Of a stretch of 64,000 nucleotides of DNA, positions 45,079-57,117 are shown in pieces. The DNA is taken from assembly GCA_001557505.1 (NCBI GenBank), contig LSAX01000009.1, forward strand, positions 620,001-684,000, in the 5' to 3' direction. Below the pieces are notes generated by a model. The model searched no databases, was not told the DNA's origin, and worked only from the letters and a program-made list of their open reading frames with translations. The position numbers were made by a program, and so were the translations under genes. Numbering within the stretch: position 1 is the stretch's first letter; each line of letters opens with the position of its first letter. Origin of the DNA: Reticulascus tulasneorum. Taxonomy: Eukaryota; Ascomycota; Sordariomycetes; Glomerellales; Reticulascaceae.

Positions 45079-46260
45079 TCATGCCCAGTTTGCCAATACC
45101 GCCATCACACCGGCCCCAGCAGCAACGCACCCGAACGCGAAGAACTGCTGCTTCATCGGCGCACTTCTCATCTCTGGGTTGAACATGAACTCATGAGCCA
45201 ATAACTCTACCAAGCCCGTATACATCAGAATACCAGCACTGATCGCGTCAAATATCCCATTAACCAGCAGCTGGTTTTCGGCGTTACTCGGCCGTGCTGC
45301 CAGGCCGACAGCGATGGCAATTGGTGTGGAAAGGCCATAGATGACTGCAAGAAGGTATGGCCACCACCACCGATGACCCGGCCATGGAGCAATGGCTAAC
45401 CGAGATCCAAGACCAAGCCCCTCGAATCCCTGATGGAAGACAAGTACGACGAGAAGAACGACGAGGTCCTTCGAAGTGGCCAGGACGAGCCCAATGAAGA
45501 TGCTGTGGAAGACAACACCGAATTCGAGGATGAAGATGGCGGTCAGCTGCCCAGCAAATGCTTTATGACTGTCGCCCTCCACATGATCTCGACCGTGTCC
45601 TAGGTGATCCCGTCCTCCAGGCGGATAGCTGAGATCATCCGGCAATCCAGGTATCCTTCGCGAATCGGGGCGATTCGGGACTCCATTGTGCGCATCGGTA
45701 TCCTCCTGACCCGCAGGGAAATTCTCCTCGTCGATTCCACTTCCGTCGCTTTGATTCTTAGTCTTACTGAGCATATCAGGCGATGGTTCGAGATCCAACT
45801 CATGATCGTGGCCGTGCGAGAAAGCCCTGGATCCATAGCTGGAAGCCACCATCTCAATCAGAAACATCATCATGACCGTCATGAGCCCAATGGCGAAGGC
45901 CCAGTCATATTCACCAAGCCTTGGTGCCAGACACTCGTTGTGCAAAGCCTCGACGGCAGGAGACAGAAGATGCATCCACGCCGTCGCAATAATAACACCT
46001 GTACCGATGTATTTAAAGATGAAGAAAGTCATCTTCGGTACGTGCATCCTCGTCGATCTGGCCATCATTATCGGCGCAAGCGCGCCGAGGAGGGCAGCCA
46101 CCAATATGATGAAGATGGAGGCTATTCGAAGGCCAAAATTGCTTATGTCGACTGGGTCTCCACCGCAAGCTGATGAGGAATCGGCAGAGCCCGGTACTGA
46201 ATCTGTACCTGCTGTCTCTTCTTGCCGCAGCGCGAGCAGCGTCGCAGCCGAGAGAGACAT
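45079..46260 (-). CDS. ZIP-family zinc/iron transporter (plasma-membrane ZRT-like)
   Basis: Single-exon 393-aa protein from the ATG at 46260. Eight hydrophobic segments in the ZIP layout, the first three FGLRIASIFIILVAALLG, FIFKYIGTGVIIATAWMHLL and WAFAIGLMTVMMMFLIEM. A cytosolic loop is rich in His and acidic residues (SHGHDHELD, HLGHGRDHVEGDSH). The metal-binding helices carry FGVVFHSIFIGLVL and FHQGFEGLGLGSRL, the HSxxIG and HxxxEG signatures. These transporters import zinc (or iron) into the cytosol and are normally induced by zinc starvation. The last helix ends shortly before the stop, as usual. Confidence 0.95.
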   Translation of the reverse strand: MSLSAATLLALRQEETAGTDSVPGSADSSSACGGDPVDISNFGLRIASIFIILVAALLGALAPIMMARSTRMHVPKMTFFIFKYIGTGVIIATAWMHLLSPAVEALHNECLAPRLGEYDWAFAIGLMTVMMMFLIEMVASSYGSRAFSHGHDHELDLEPSPDMLSKTKNQSDGSGIDEENFPAGQEDTDAHNGVPNRPDSRRIPGLPDDLSYPPGGRDHLGHGRDHVEGDSHKAFAGQLTAIFILEFGVVFHSIFIGLVLATSKDLVVLLVVLVFHQGFEGLGLGSRLAIAPWPGHRWWWPYLLAVIYGLSTPIAIAVGLAARPSNAENQLLVNGIFDAISAGILMYTGLVELLAHEFMFNPEMRSAPMKQQFFAFGCVAAGAGVMAVLANWA

Positions 46261-48824
46261 GTCGAAAAGTCGCAACCACACCGGAAGTACTGATTGCGCT
46301 GATTAAGTGGTGGGGCGCGCCCGGAGAACTCGCGAGGGCCCCTTCTCAGCGAGCAATGACGTGAAGCCCAATTGTAGGCACAGCTGGCCCCTCGACGAAC
46401 TGCTCCCGCCTCGCACCTCGACTCTGGACAAAGTAGGACCCGCGTTCCTGCAGCGTATGGGCGGAATCGTATTTGAATGGCCGGAATGCGCCTGTGGCTT
46501 GGAAAGTGCACGTCGAGTGGCAGACCAAAATACCGAGATTGTACGGATGGCCAATGAGAAAGCGCACCTACTTGAAGATCTGTTCAGATCTAGGCAGGCT
46601 GAGGCGATGAAAAGCTGTGCAACGAGGGAAAGGAATATATATGTGCCAAGAACACAGAAATGAAGGGTGCGAGGGCGCTTCGTAAGGTGGGCGGGATCTG
46701 ATGCTGGTGGGTGAGAACCTGGATGGTCCTCCCTCGATTCTTTCGATTTGAGATGTTTAAATCCACACACATCCAAATTTAGTGAGCCAAAAGGGTGCCC
46801 AAGAATCGGAACACGGCACCTTGCAGGCAGAGTAATACTTTATTACGCGTCTGCTCGGTTGTAATGGAAATAAAGCTTGGCCAAGGGTTCTCGTGAAGAA
46901 TGACCTTCACGAGATTTTGGTGCTGGCGATGCATGAACATGCGCGAGTTGTCTCACGCACCCTGCTCTCGTGACGAGTCATGCGCAACGGTCTTTAAACA
47001 AAAAGACGCCATGATTTATACGATCCAATTGACCCGTAGAAAATGGGACAAAGAGAGCAGAAGCCCACGAATTGCACCGGGATTTTCCTGCCATGCGACC
47101 GCCAGAAGTGGGAGGTGGATAGTGAGCGTTGGATTGAGAACCTTGATGGCCACCCAGCACGGGCTTGAATCAGAGATTGTCGGGTTGGGCGGAACGCCTG
47201 GTTTTCGTTCTTTCAGCTCTATATTAAATTGTGACGTAGGCGTTTGCTTTACTTCTGGCCACCGAATGTTTATTATTTCCAGCGTCCGGCTACAGCAGAC
47301 CATTGATTGTTGGTTTGGTTTGGTTAACAGGATGTTGGTCTGAGATGTCTTCGCCATCGGGGTTTGAGGCTCACCACCCTGGCCCCCACGGCTTCCGTCA
47401 TCTTTCCAGCGCGTGCATCTTCAATCCCGACCCCTGTCCCCGCCATTCCGCCATCTTCTAATTCCAACCCAGCGCTTATCTCGTTCATTTCAGATGTGCA
47501 GGAAAGACTTGAGGCTGCCGCCACCGGACTTTCGTTTCGCTATTTGCACCTCCGGGAAACTCCCGTTCACATACGGATTAGTCACCAGCTTATGAAGGAA
47601 ATCACGGACATATCTCTGTATCTCGCAAGCGAGATCCTGGATGAGTATAATGATTCCCTTTTATACTGTTTAGGAGAGACGATGTGGAGGTTGTTCCACG
47701 ATATGCTGCTGTGGACCGGTTGTTGTTTTCAAGGACTGTCCAAACAGTCGCCGGACTTGGCCCGGGGTTATCTATAGAAATGAAATATCCTGCACGTTGC
47801 CGTCGATAAGACGAAAAGCACCTCACAACCTACATTGATATACGCTAGGATACCCCGCCTTCGGTGACGGCGTAGTCGTCCGAAAAGCCAGCAGAGTTAA
47901 CATTTCGCATGAGCTGTGACATTGACAGATAGGGAAAGATGAGAAAGGCAAGGATATGGAGGATCGGACCATTCCTTGGTATCTTCCACAACACGTAAAG
48001 CGTGCTACCGGTGATCTAGTTATAGCAGGTAGGTGATCATCGATTCTGCAGTGTTACTGGAGACACAAAGGCTTTGCTCGCGTAACAAAGATTGTTTACC
48101 TAGGTTTTTCTATTAGACTAGACAAGTATTATGTAATGAAGCATGTTGGTTAATCCAATGTCTCCCCATCATTAGTCATATTACGACAGGTGCAGGCTGT
48201 TGCAAGCGGTCCTGCCAGAAGCCACACACAGAGCCCCGGGATGGTGCAGACGAGAAATGTGTTGACATCTGGACAATCATTGGACAAGTCATCTACGCAA
48301 CTTGCGAGCCCATCCGCGCAGTGATGGTCAAGCGGACTGCTTCATATCCCTCAGCACCGTACGCACCGCAGTCGGCATGTGCGCCTTGTACGCTAACACC
48401 GACATGACACACATTCGCTATATTTGACGGCGGCATGATGCTTGCGCTGCTCGGCTACACAGAGAGGCATGGCCGACGACTCCAGAGTGATTGCCGAGCC
48501 ACTCAGCTATGGTAGACCGTGGTTAATTATGATGTGGATCATGAAAAGCAGGAGCGGCTTTGGACGGCGCGAGAACCTTGATGGGCCGCTAAATCCTGCT
48601 TGAAATCTCCGACTGAGTCCAGATAACTGGGAATCCCAATTCAACGACGTGCTTGTCGAGATTTAGTTGCTACGGCTGCCCCATGTACTGGACCCGCAGG
48701 CAAGTGCTGGGACCTTGATGGCGGAAACGGCTGCTGCAAGCATGCATCGTATCCAACGCCTGGCGGGTCTCGTGGTTGGGGATCAAGTGGCAGCGCTGCT
48801 CGTGCGCCCTCCAAGTCTACCCAA
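46261..48824. other. Long intergenic stretch between ZIP and MDM10 genes
   Basis: About 2.56 kb. One weak plus-strand frame (47364-47777) is listed separately. Elsewhere no motif, tRNA or repeat was recognised. The part next to 46260 should hold the ZIP promoter. Confidence 0.4.
47364..47777 (+). CDS. Hypothetical small protein (weak)
   Basis: A 137-codon frame. The middle (SFISDVQERLEAAATGLSFR, HQLMKEITDISLYLASEILD) reads like alpha-helical protein, but the first 35 residues are low complexity and no family is recognised. The start codon of the frame, ATG or not, is weak in context. It could also be an exon of a larger spliced gene that I cannot complete. Confidence 0.25.
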   Translation: MRLTTLAPTASVIFPARASSIPTPVPAIPPSSNSNPALISFISDVQERLEAAATGLSFRYLHLRETPVHIRISHQLMKEITDISLYLASEILDEYNDSLLYCLGETMWRLFHDMLLWTGCCFQGLSKQSPDLARGYL

Positions 48825-50171
48825 TCAGGATGAGAACTGAATCTCCAGTCCCAGTGTGCGAAACGGGGAGTCAAGCTTTCGGAGATCGATGCCGCTCCCT
48901 AAACTGAATAGTAAAGATTGGACTCGCCCTTCCCAGAGGATACCAATCTTGAGGTTCTGGTCTAGACGTGCCTTGATTACGCCTGCATACTCGTCGTCTG
49001 ACTTCTTCGAAATCCTCCCATCCTGATCCAAGTCTTCTACCACCTTCGGTTCGGGGTCGTCCAGCCTCCACTCCAACTTTGCCTGGAAACTTCGCTCCTT
49101 CTGCTTCACAAGCCGTTCTGCGGATAGCGCGGAGTCTATACTGTTCCCAAGGAAGCTCTTCCTCCAGAGTTCCATACCCACTGACCAGTCGCTTTCGTAA
49201 CTGTAGACGTTGAACTCCATGCGAGTGGCAAGGCTGCAATGCCTCCCTGCCACGACCGCATATGTTGCGCTGATGTTGCCCATCAAAGGATTGAGTGTTA
49301 AAGTCGCCGTCAGCGGCGTTCCAGAATGGGTGGGAAGAGTAGCAAATCGTGCTCCAAGACTGACACCACCGGATTTGTTGAGTGTCCCATAGTATATCTC
49401 GCCACCAGTGCTAAATCGCCCGTATATCCTCTCCCGCTCGCTGCCGTTTGAGGAAGATCCGGGATCGTCGCCCAAGGGCCGTGTGCCCAAAGGAAGAATT
49501 TCCTCCGCGTCGCCGCCAAAGTTATAGACACCTCTGAGGCCCAACAAGCCGCCGTCCGAGGAAGCGAGACCTTCCACGGCATATCTCCCCACATCATATT
49601 GCGCCAGACCCAGCACAGTGCCGCCATTGCGCAAGAATTGCCCAGAGACCGCGCTCAGCTGCAATTGGAGCGCAGGTGAAACCCGCTTCACGACAAGCGC
49701 TTCAAGAAGAGATTGGGGAAGGTAAAGCCGGCCATAGAGCAGCGACGCGGCCGAAGGGCTTAGCACTGGGTATGGGGCCAAGGTTTCTGGGCGAGAAAGC
49801 TCGACAAGCGGCCGGTAGGATCGTAACAGGGTCGGCAGAGGTATCGCAGCAGATTGCGATGTAAGGTTCGCGCGTAGAGGTACGGAGGAGTAGAGATATG
49901 AGATCGAGCCATCGACAACGCCCACCGAGCCGAGCTGGTAGGAGGTTGCGAAATGAGGCGTCGAGAGGGACGAAAGGGTCAATCGCAGGCCTCGGGGGGT
50001 ATGAAAGTTCAACAGTGCTAATCAGTTCCTGGTCAGCAGAGGCCGCATATTCTGGAAGTTGGGGCAGGCTCTACCATCAGCTGTCGAGTTGAGCGAGGAG
50101 TAGGAATTGTCCCGATTCCAGCCAGTCGCCTCGTAGAATGCATGCTGCACGTAGTCCATGAATTCTCTCAT
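48825..50171 (-). CDS. MDM10: Mdm10, ERMES mitochondrial beta-barrel subunit
   Basis: Predicted 429-aa outer-membrane beta-barrel protein. Exons 50171-50075 and 50017-48825; the 57-bp intron joins STAD and [13 protein letters not shown] in phase. It begins with the conserved [20 protein letters not shown] and contains [23 protein letters not shown] and the C-terminal beta signal region ([20 protein letters not shown] ... LGLEIQFSS). Mdm10 anchors the ER-mitochondria encounter structure (with Mdm12, Mmm1, Mdm34) and also serves in the SAM complex for barrel assembly. An upstream in-frame ATG at 50204 would add eleven residues; the later start matches the family. Internal acidic insertion ([16 protein letters not shown]) is as in other filamentous fungi. 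Confidence 0.96.
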
Positions 50172-51399
50172 TTTGTCCAACTGCCTATGCTTACCCGAAG
50201 GCAAGCCGCACTACAGCCCTATCGAGCTGGAAACATTTGTTGTCGGCCTTGTCACAAGATGCCGTGTATTTCTAGAGAAGCTTGAAGATCTTGGGTCAAT
50301 GTGGTTTGGAGAAATCGGCGTCACAATAAGAACTTCGTCCCTCGGCAATAGCTCGGCTATTCTGGTTCATCCGCTATGGACGGTGAAGCCCACACATTGG
50401 GTGGACTGGTTGACTCAGCGGCATCGACGATGAAATTAAATACTTTTATGTCTTCTTGTTCCCATACGAACGCTTCCTAATTGAATAGTGCCTTCGTTCG
50501 TGTTGAGCTGGGCAGGCAAGCACGCCAAATGATATGTGCTAACGTCCAATGGTTGAACACGGGAGAATCCACCAAACTTGAGTTTGTAGTTGGATATTCA
50601 ACTGCTATCCATGCAATCATCAAGGTGAATGCTGTATCGAATCTTGAAGGAAATACATATCATGGAGTTTTGTATAGTAAATAGAACAGTTGAATATCTA
50701 GTAAAAGCTCTGAAATATTCACACAAATTTCTGTGTTCCTACAAGACCTAGATATCATGCGCTTTGGGGTTTGTGTAAACCAAGGCAGATTCATCGCTGC
50801 AATCCGAGTAACGCCAAACAACAAAGCCACAAGTGCCATACGCTCAGAGAATGGAAAAGCATCTGCAATAGCAAGGGCCGAAGACCGCTCTCAGGATCAG
50901 ATTGCAATCTCAAGAGACAGGAGTAGGTCCAATCCAGTAAAGAAACCCAATGCAGGTGAAGAACAACATCGACAACGCCCGCTCACGCTGGCGTGGCCAG
51001 CAGCGGCTGAAAGGCACACGTCACCCTGCGACGACGCACCACTCGCTAATACCGAAACTACCTGGCAATGCTACCTAAACCCACGCCATAGCCTAACTAA
51101 AATACCCAGCGAATTGGAGCTCTTCTCCCCACAATCAAATGTTATCTAGTTAGGATCGTCCTATTGAACAGCTACGGTGACCCTGACCCGGTTGCGCAGG
51201 GCTGCACGTCAGTTCCCAGATAACGTGTTTACCATCCTTCCATCCCACTTTCCATTGAGGCAGCCGGGACGTTGGAAGCTTGATTTTTTTAGTGCGTTGC
51301 GGAATCTGGGGTCGAATATTAATCGGGCTGTCAATCACCAAGCGAGTTTGTCTGTACCTAGGTATTTGACCATCGACGCAACAACGAGGCAACATTACC
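50172..51399. other. Intergenic, no gene recognised
   Basis: About 1.23 kb. Plus-strand frames at 50733-51149 and 51177-51482 lack recognised motifs. Contains the MDM10 promoter and that of the ankyrin gene. Confidence 0.4.
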
Positions 51400-54194
51400 A
51401 TGAACGTCTTCTCCGTTGCTTCAGTCGCATCCGACTGTACGAATATCTCGCATCGCGCGCTATCGGCCTCTATCGAACTTGATGCAATTACCCAAAGGCT
51501 GGAAAGAAGCGACCCCAATCTCCAGGAGCTCGGCGCCCTGTCAATACAGTTGCAGGAATTCAAACATAATGTAGACAACTTGCACCGCACCCTAGACCAT
51601 TCTAGCGTCATCTCGGGTGGGGTGCAGGCATTACTCACTCAATCTCTGAGATCATGTGATGAGGCGGCAGCAGTTATGGGCAAGCAGGTTATGAGGCTTG
51701 GACCGGAGACACTCAAGGCTCTCAAAGTCGAGGCCGTAGCCGTGTATCACGAGCTTCTCGTTGCCAACTCGGAGCTCTTCCAATTCTTAGGCAGGCAGCT
51801 TTCCATGTGGGGAATCTTTACCATGAAATCTGATGATATCTCCGCTAACATTTAATAGTACACAAAGAGAGGCACAAGATAGCATGCTAGAGAACTCCGA
51901 TAGTCAACAGATTATACAGAGAGCCCAAAGCAGTTCTCGAAATGCTTTCCAGGAAACAAATATCCTTCTTGACGAGATAACCCCCGGCAGCGGAGGCGCT
52001 CCAGGCCCTGCGCAAACTACTGCAGAGCCTCCGCCTTATGGGCCCTCCCAACCCTCCCCCTCAAAGCAGGCGGCGTATGCATTCCCTATTGGTCTGTCAT
52101 CGCTGACCAATTCATTCAAAGCCATGACAGCGAGCCTCCGAGCTAAGCCTGAGCCATTTGTTGTAAGTCAAAACACCCCCATTCCGCCACCCCCCCCATT
52201 CCGCCACAGTGCACCACCAAAAAGCTGGGTCAATATCTCAACAACCACTTAGTTCTAAATATCTAGATTTTCATGGTAAATCTAGTATATTAATAAAAGA
52301 TAGATTCCAAGAGGGGTGCAAAATCGGACTGAAATTGGCCGAGATATTCAACAGCAAAGATATTTACATAGTAAATCCGTACCACCCCAACTTCACCAAA
52401 CAAGGAATTAAAATTGAATTGAAAATCTAGTATAATATTAGAGGCCAAGAAAAGCTCTAGGCATATTTCTATTTTGTGGTAGCTAAAATGGTCGAAATCT
52501 AAGCTCTAAAATAAGAAATCCCCTATTAAAATTTAGTAAGGAAAATACTAAACTTTCTATAGCATTTTGATCCATTTAGTTACCACAAAATAAAAATATT
52601 CCCAGAGCTTCTCTTGGCCTCTAATATTATATTAGATTTTCAATTCAATTTTAATTCCTTGTTTGGTGAAGTTGGGGTGGTACGGATTTACTATGTAAAT
52701 ATCTTTGCTGTTGAATATCTCGGCCAATTTCAGTCCGATTTTGCACCCCTTTTGGAATCTATCTTCTATTAATATATTAGATTTACTATTAAAATCTTAA
52801 GTTGTTGAGTTAAACCCTTGTTGAGATATTGACCCTTGTAAATCTAGCTTTTTTGGTGGTTGCAGGGTGGCGGAATGGGGGGGGTGGCGGAATGGGGGTG
52901 TTTTGACTTACCTCTATGCCAGGCCACAACTAGAGGAGAAATCTCACAGATGAAAGGACTCGTGGGGCAAGGCGTGAACATCAATGGGAGGAATGAAGAA
53001 GGCAACACTGCACTGATCTGCGCTATTCTCTCGCACCAGGACGATGCGATGAAATTCCTGCTCAATGCCGGAGCGGACCATACTGCCAAGGACTCTACGA
53101 AGAAGATTCCACCGCTGTTCCACGCTGCGTCTGTCGGAAACTTGAATGGTGCCAGACTGTTACTTAGCAAGGGCGCTAATGTGAACGAAAAGAGTTGGGC
53201 AGGGCAGCCGTTCTTCGTCGATGTTGTGGCGAGCGACAACATTGACGGCATTAAGTTCTGCCTCGAGCTTGGAGCTAGCGCCAATACAAGAAGCATCTCC
53301 GGACGGCAGGTTCTCGCACAAGCAGTCCTAAAAGGCAATATAAACGCTGTCAAGCTCCTCTTACAGTACGGCGCGGATCCTAATGCGTACGATATCACTG
53401 GCTCGTCCCTGATATCTACAGCCATCGCACAAGATCATAACGACCTAGTTCAGCTTCTACTAAGCTCAGGGGCAGATCCGAACTCGCGGACTTCGACTGG
53501 AGTGGCCATACTGGTTGAAGCAGTACAGAAAAATAAGCCACAGCTTGCCAAAGCTCTACTAGCGCGTGGTGCAAATGCCAATTCCCGAGACCTCTATGGC
53601 CAACTCATCATTCTGGCTGTGGCTAAGGATACCAATCTGCAGAAGAGCAGAAAGACCGAGTTCATACAGATGCTCCTTGCCCATGGAGCTACCCCTACAA
53701 CTACAGATTCATGGGGTGTTTCTGTGGTATGCCACGTCATCGGCGACGGGAACGTTGATCAATTGAAAGCATTGCTGGAACATGGCGCCGACGCTAACGC
53801 GATCATGAGTACTGGAGAGACTCTCCTTCTGTACGCTATGGATCATGAGTGGCAACCGCATGTGAAACTGCTTCTAAAGCATGGCGCAAACCCAAACACG
53901 GCGGATAAGAAGGGTCGGACGCCACTGATGCAGGCTCTCCAGAGCCAGGCGCCGGATCTCGTTCGATTGTTGAAACAACACGGTGCTGATGTTAACAAAC
54001 CCGGACAAATATCTCCGTTAGACTTTGCAAAGGCTTTGGGAAATAGGGAGGTGCTAGACTCGTTGGGTGTTAGCTTGCCGGGCCCGAGTCCAGCAGTAGC
54101 AGCTCGCGCCACGGCGCCTACAAGTCGCACTGAAGCGCCGCCGCGAGCTGAGTCTCCACCCCCTGGATATGAAATGATAGCGCCGAAAGGTTGA
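51400..54194 (+). CDS. Ankyrin-repeat protein, interrupted by a foldback element
   Basis: The 5' part has exons 51400-51806 and 51859 to at least 52162, coding a helical N-terminal domain like those heading fungal STAND/ankyrin proteins (MNVFSVASVASDCTNISHRA, LQEFKHNVDNLHRTLDH), then a proline/serine linker (AEPPPYGPSQPSP). The 3' part, 52911-54194, codes about ten ankyrin repeats (GNTALICAILSHQDDAMKFL, KLLLKHGANPNTADKKGRTP) and a proline-rich tail ending PPPGYEMIAPKG. A 743-bp mobile element separates them. Reading through it stops within about 30 codons. Removing it with one TA copy restores an unbroken frame, and splicing from the GTAAGT at 52163 to the CAG ending at 52922 is also in frame and loses five residues. 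Ankyrin arrays bind proteins; the domain order suggests a signalling or non-self-recognition role. Confidence 0.75.
52166..52908. mobile_element. 743-bp Fot1/pogo-like foldback MITE inside the ankyrin gene
   Basis: The ends are perfect 42-bp inverted repeats (52166-52207 and 52867-52908) starting AGTCAAAACACCCCC and containing two copies of CCCCCATTCCGCCAC. They continue as long imperfect arms (to about 52490 and from about 52573), so nearly the whole element folds on itself around an ~80-bp loop. A TA dinucleotide flanks each side (52164-52165, 52909-52910), the target duplication of Tc1/mariner-pogo elements; AGTCAA-type ends are those I know from fungal Fot1. No transposase frame is present, so it is non-autonomous. 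The interior is AT-rich, unlike the flanks. Confidence 0.85.
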
Positions 54195-54433
54195 TTTATT
54201 TTGGTATCTGTCCGGTTTAAGGGCCCTCGGCGATTGTGTAATACCCTCATTTTGTGTAATGGAAGTAAGGTGACGGTCAATGTATTATGTTCACCAGTTC
54301 GTTGTTTGTATATGTTGTCTATAGACTACCGGCTCCAGCGGTCTTCTCCCTTCATCAAGTCACGATTGCGACAAATGGTATACTATCACTAGCGTACAAT
54401 AACAAGGCTATTAAAGCAGTCTTCAAACCTAAA

Positions 54434-55966
54434 TCAATCATTCTTCCCAGAGCTAGACGTCGACCGAAACGTAGTTGCTCTTCGAACAACTTGTACCACC
54501 GCCTTGTTCGGATCTTCATGGTGCGCCCACCAGTGCCATGCCCACGCCAGCATCAGCACAGATATGGTCAACGGGACTGAGATCCACCACAGCCACTTGA
54601 ATAGCGGGGTGCATGCAATCTTCCACAGCCCCTCCTTGTCATCGGGCTCGGACAGGAACAATTGACTGCCAACCACACTCGCGACGCCAGTGGTGGGCAG
54701 GAAGATCATGGTGATGACGGCGATGATTTTCATCGACGTCGAGTCTTGAACCATCAGCATGGAGTCTTGCTGAGTCACCAAATTGAAAGACAGAGTGATG
54801 GCGTTATCAATCCGTTTCTGGAGGCTGGTCAATCGAAGCTTGCTGGACTTGAAGAGCGACCTTCTGTATTGTAGACATTCTTTCATTTGACCGAGAACCG
54901 CCTCTCTGTCTGGCTCGCCGTCGTCAGCTTGACGTAACCTCTCAGGGTCGAGGTGAGACTTGGTTCCATCGACTACCATTATGCAGGAATCTATAGCTTC
55001 GGCAATGTGGATGATGTGCTTGGCGCAGTTGTGCAGTGCCACAAAGTTGATCTTCTTGTTCATCTTTCGCACATTTTTCGTCTGGGCGTAGTTTAGGATT
55101 TGCTATCATCATTAGCTTTGCGGCCAAGGCGGTTCATATGAACTAACTTACATGCTCCAGTGGCCCGAACACAGTGTTCATGTTCCAGACCGTGTCATCA
55201 ACTTCCAGAAAGAGGCCGTCTAGAACAAGATCGAAAAGGACGAGAGGCTCAATGAGGACATCCGCCCACGCACCACCCTCAATGAAATCGTGTAGTCTTT
55301 TCCGCACTCTTGGAGTTGCACCGAAACAGACGAGCGTGGTGTCACCGCTTTGGTTGGTTCGAAGGAAGAAGCCAGACCGGTGCCAGCTGTAATCCGCCTG
55401 GGGCAAGGCGGGAGCATGGATTCCCAGCCGCGCAGCGCGGTTGTCGACTACCGGGCTACCGTGGCCGTTTGTAGTGATTTCTATGTTCTTGCAAAGGAAG
55501 TGAAACCAAGCGCTGGAACCGTTGGAATCCGTGCTGGTCCCGAAGCTATGGCTCACTGAGTGCAGCCTCTCTGTTGCGAAGCATCCCGGTATCTTGAGAA
55601 TGTCAAATAGCTCAAGCATCTGTGGTACAGCATCTCTTCTCGGGAGATCAAGCGGTGCAAATCTATGGATTTAGGTTAGTTGGTGCTTTATGCCGCTTGT
55701 AGGTCAAATTGCCGACTCACATGATGCGCAATTTGGCTCGAGTCTCAAGACTCTTCAGGCTTACTACGTGACCCGACCAGTTACCTGCCGGAAAATCTGC
55801 CTGTTTCTCAGTAATGGCTTCTACTGAAATATCACAGCGTATTGGACGACATACCGTGTGTTACCTCCCATATGTCAATGGCCCATTGCGGCTGCAAGCT
55901 CATAGGAGTGCTCGCCGCCAACTGCTCGAACGCAGTATATGGGTGCAAAACTTTGGTCCACGACAT
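54434..55966 (-). CDS. CorA-like two-TM membrane protein
   Basis: Predicted 455 aa. Exons 55966-55865, 55806-55721, 55662-55152 and 55102-54434; phases agree. The last exon has a long helical region (LTSLQKRIDNAITLSFNLVTQQDSM) leading to two C-terminal membrane helices (IIAVITMIFLPTTGVASVVG and WLWWISVPLTISVLMLAWAW), the layout of CorA/ZntB magnesium-transporter-like proteins. The hallmark GMN after the first helix is absent (it reads VGSQLF), as in many fungal CorA-like proteins that are probably not magnesium channels. The N-terminal half has no recognised domain. The gene converges with the ankyrin gene (239 bp between stops). The first intron is the least certain; its length (58 bp) and phase support it. 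Confidence 0.75.
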
Positions 55967-57117
55967 GGCGCTTGAGTTTGTAGCTTTGGATCTGCCAGTT
56001 CTTTCGGGGGAAACCGAGATCAAGGCTTAAAAGCGAATGATCGTTCTACAAGCCGATTGCTGTATCACAAGAAAGTGAACTGCCGCTTATGTGGAGAGGA
56101 GAACCAAAGGCGGGAGACCACGAAGGTCGAGACTCGCAATGGCGTTGGCTATTCCGCCGAGCTTGCGGCTGAAAGCCTAGATTCTCATATGCCCAGACCG
56201 AAACTGGGATACTCATGCAATCACGTTCATGATTTCATTGCGATCATGCCGTAAGAAATGAGTTCGTTACACATTAATGTCTGCTCTGGTCATGATATGA
56301 ATGTTTGGCGCTTGTGGCTGAGGCCCCCTGATCGACTGTGCACGCAGTGGCGTCCTCTCATAGCTCACACAATTCCCTGTCTTGATCCGCAATCCCGACA
56401 ATGGGATGCCGCAACTTGACTGCCGACCATGGAATGGCAAGGCTGCCCAATCATGAAATCCTGGTGACATGAGCAAACAGGCACTGTGCCAAGACTTAAC
56501 TTTCTCAGGTAAGACCAGTTAGGGGCCTAGGCAAACCTGCGGCACCGTCTGCAGGTACTTTTATGCAATGCACGGCAAATTTTTCCCTGAATGTGCGATG
56601 GAGGTGGTGTCGGCGTTTGTGTGATGGGTGCGCCACGGGGATGGCTTACCCAATATATTGGGTCGCAGGGGCTAATCGACGGATCCAGCCGACGCCAGAT
56701 CTCTCCTTCAATCCTACTTCGTACTATCGATACATCGTGTATCAACCCCTCATGTCTACATGGAAAACTCCGTGACGGCTGCCCAATCACGGTCATGAAA
56801 GCGCAAGGCTCTATGCACGTCTCGCGAGATATCACAGCGCGGCACGCCATGATACAAAAGTGGCATCACTCACAATGCGTCAATGGCATCTTCAAGCCTT
56901 GTAATTCGTCTCGTCGCTTATCAGCTGAAGAGGAGGCGCAGATATTGAATCTTGTCTCTTTTCTCGTTCACATTTCGGAATCAGGGGGTTGATACGCAGT
57001 ATTCATTTTGATATTTTACATACCAGCCATGCCCAGTCTGTGTGCCGCACAAGATTAACCACTTCTTCGACACCTGATCTACTGCCCAGCAACTGCGAGC
57101 CCTGGAACTACTTAATC
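55967..57117. other. Intergenic between divergent genes
   Basis: About 1.15 kb between the starts of the CorA-like and HET-like genes, hence a shared upstream region. Short plus-strand frames (56057-56254, 56591-56992) show no motifs. Confidence 0.4.

Noticed and set aside
45780..45800. GGTTCGAGATCC resembling a tRNA B box
   Set aside because: Lies inside ZIP coding sequence with no A box or cloverleaf around it.
52209..52430. Short frame inside the foldback element
   Set aside because: Lies in the inverted arm, has no transposase motif, and the element is non-coding.
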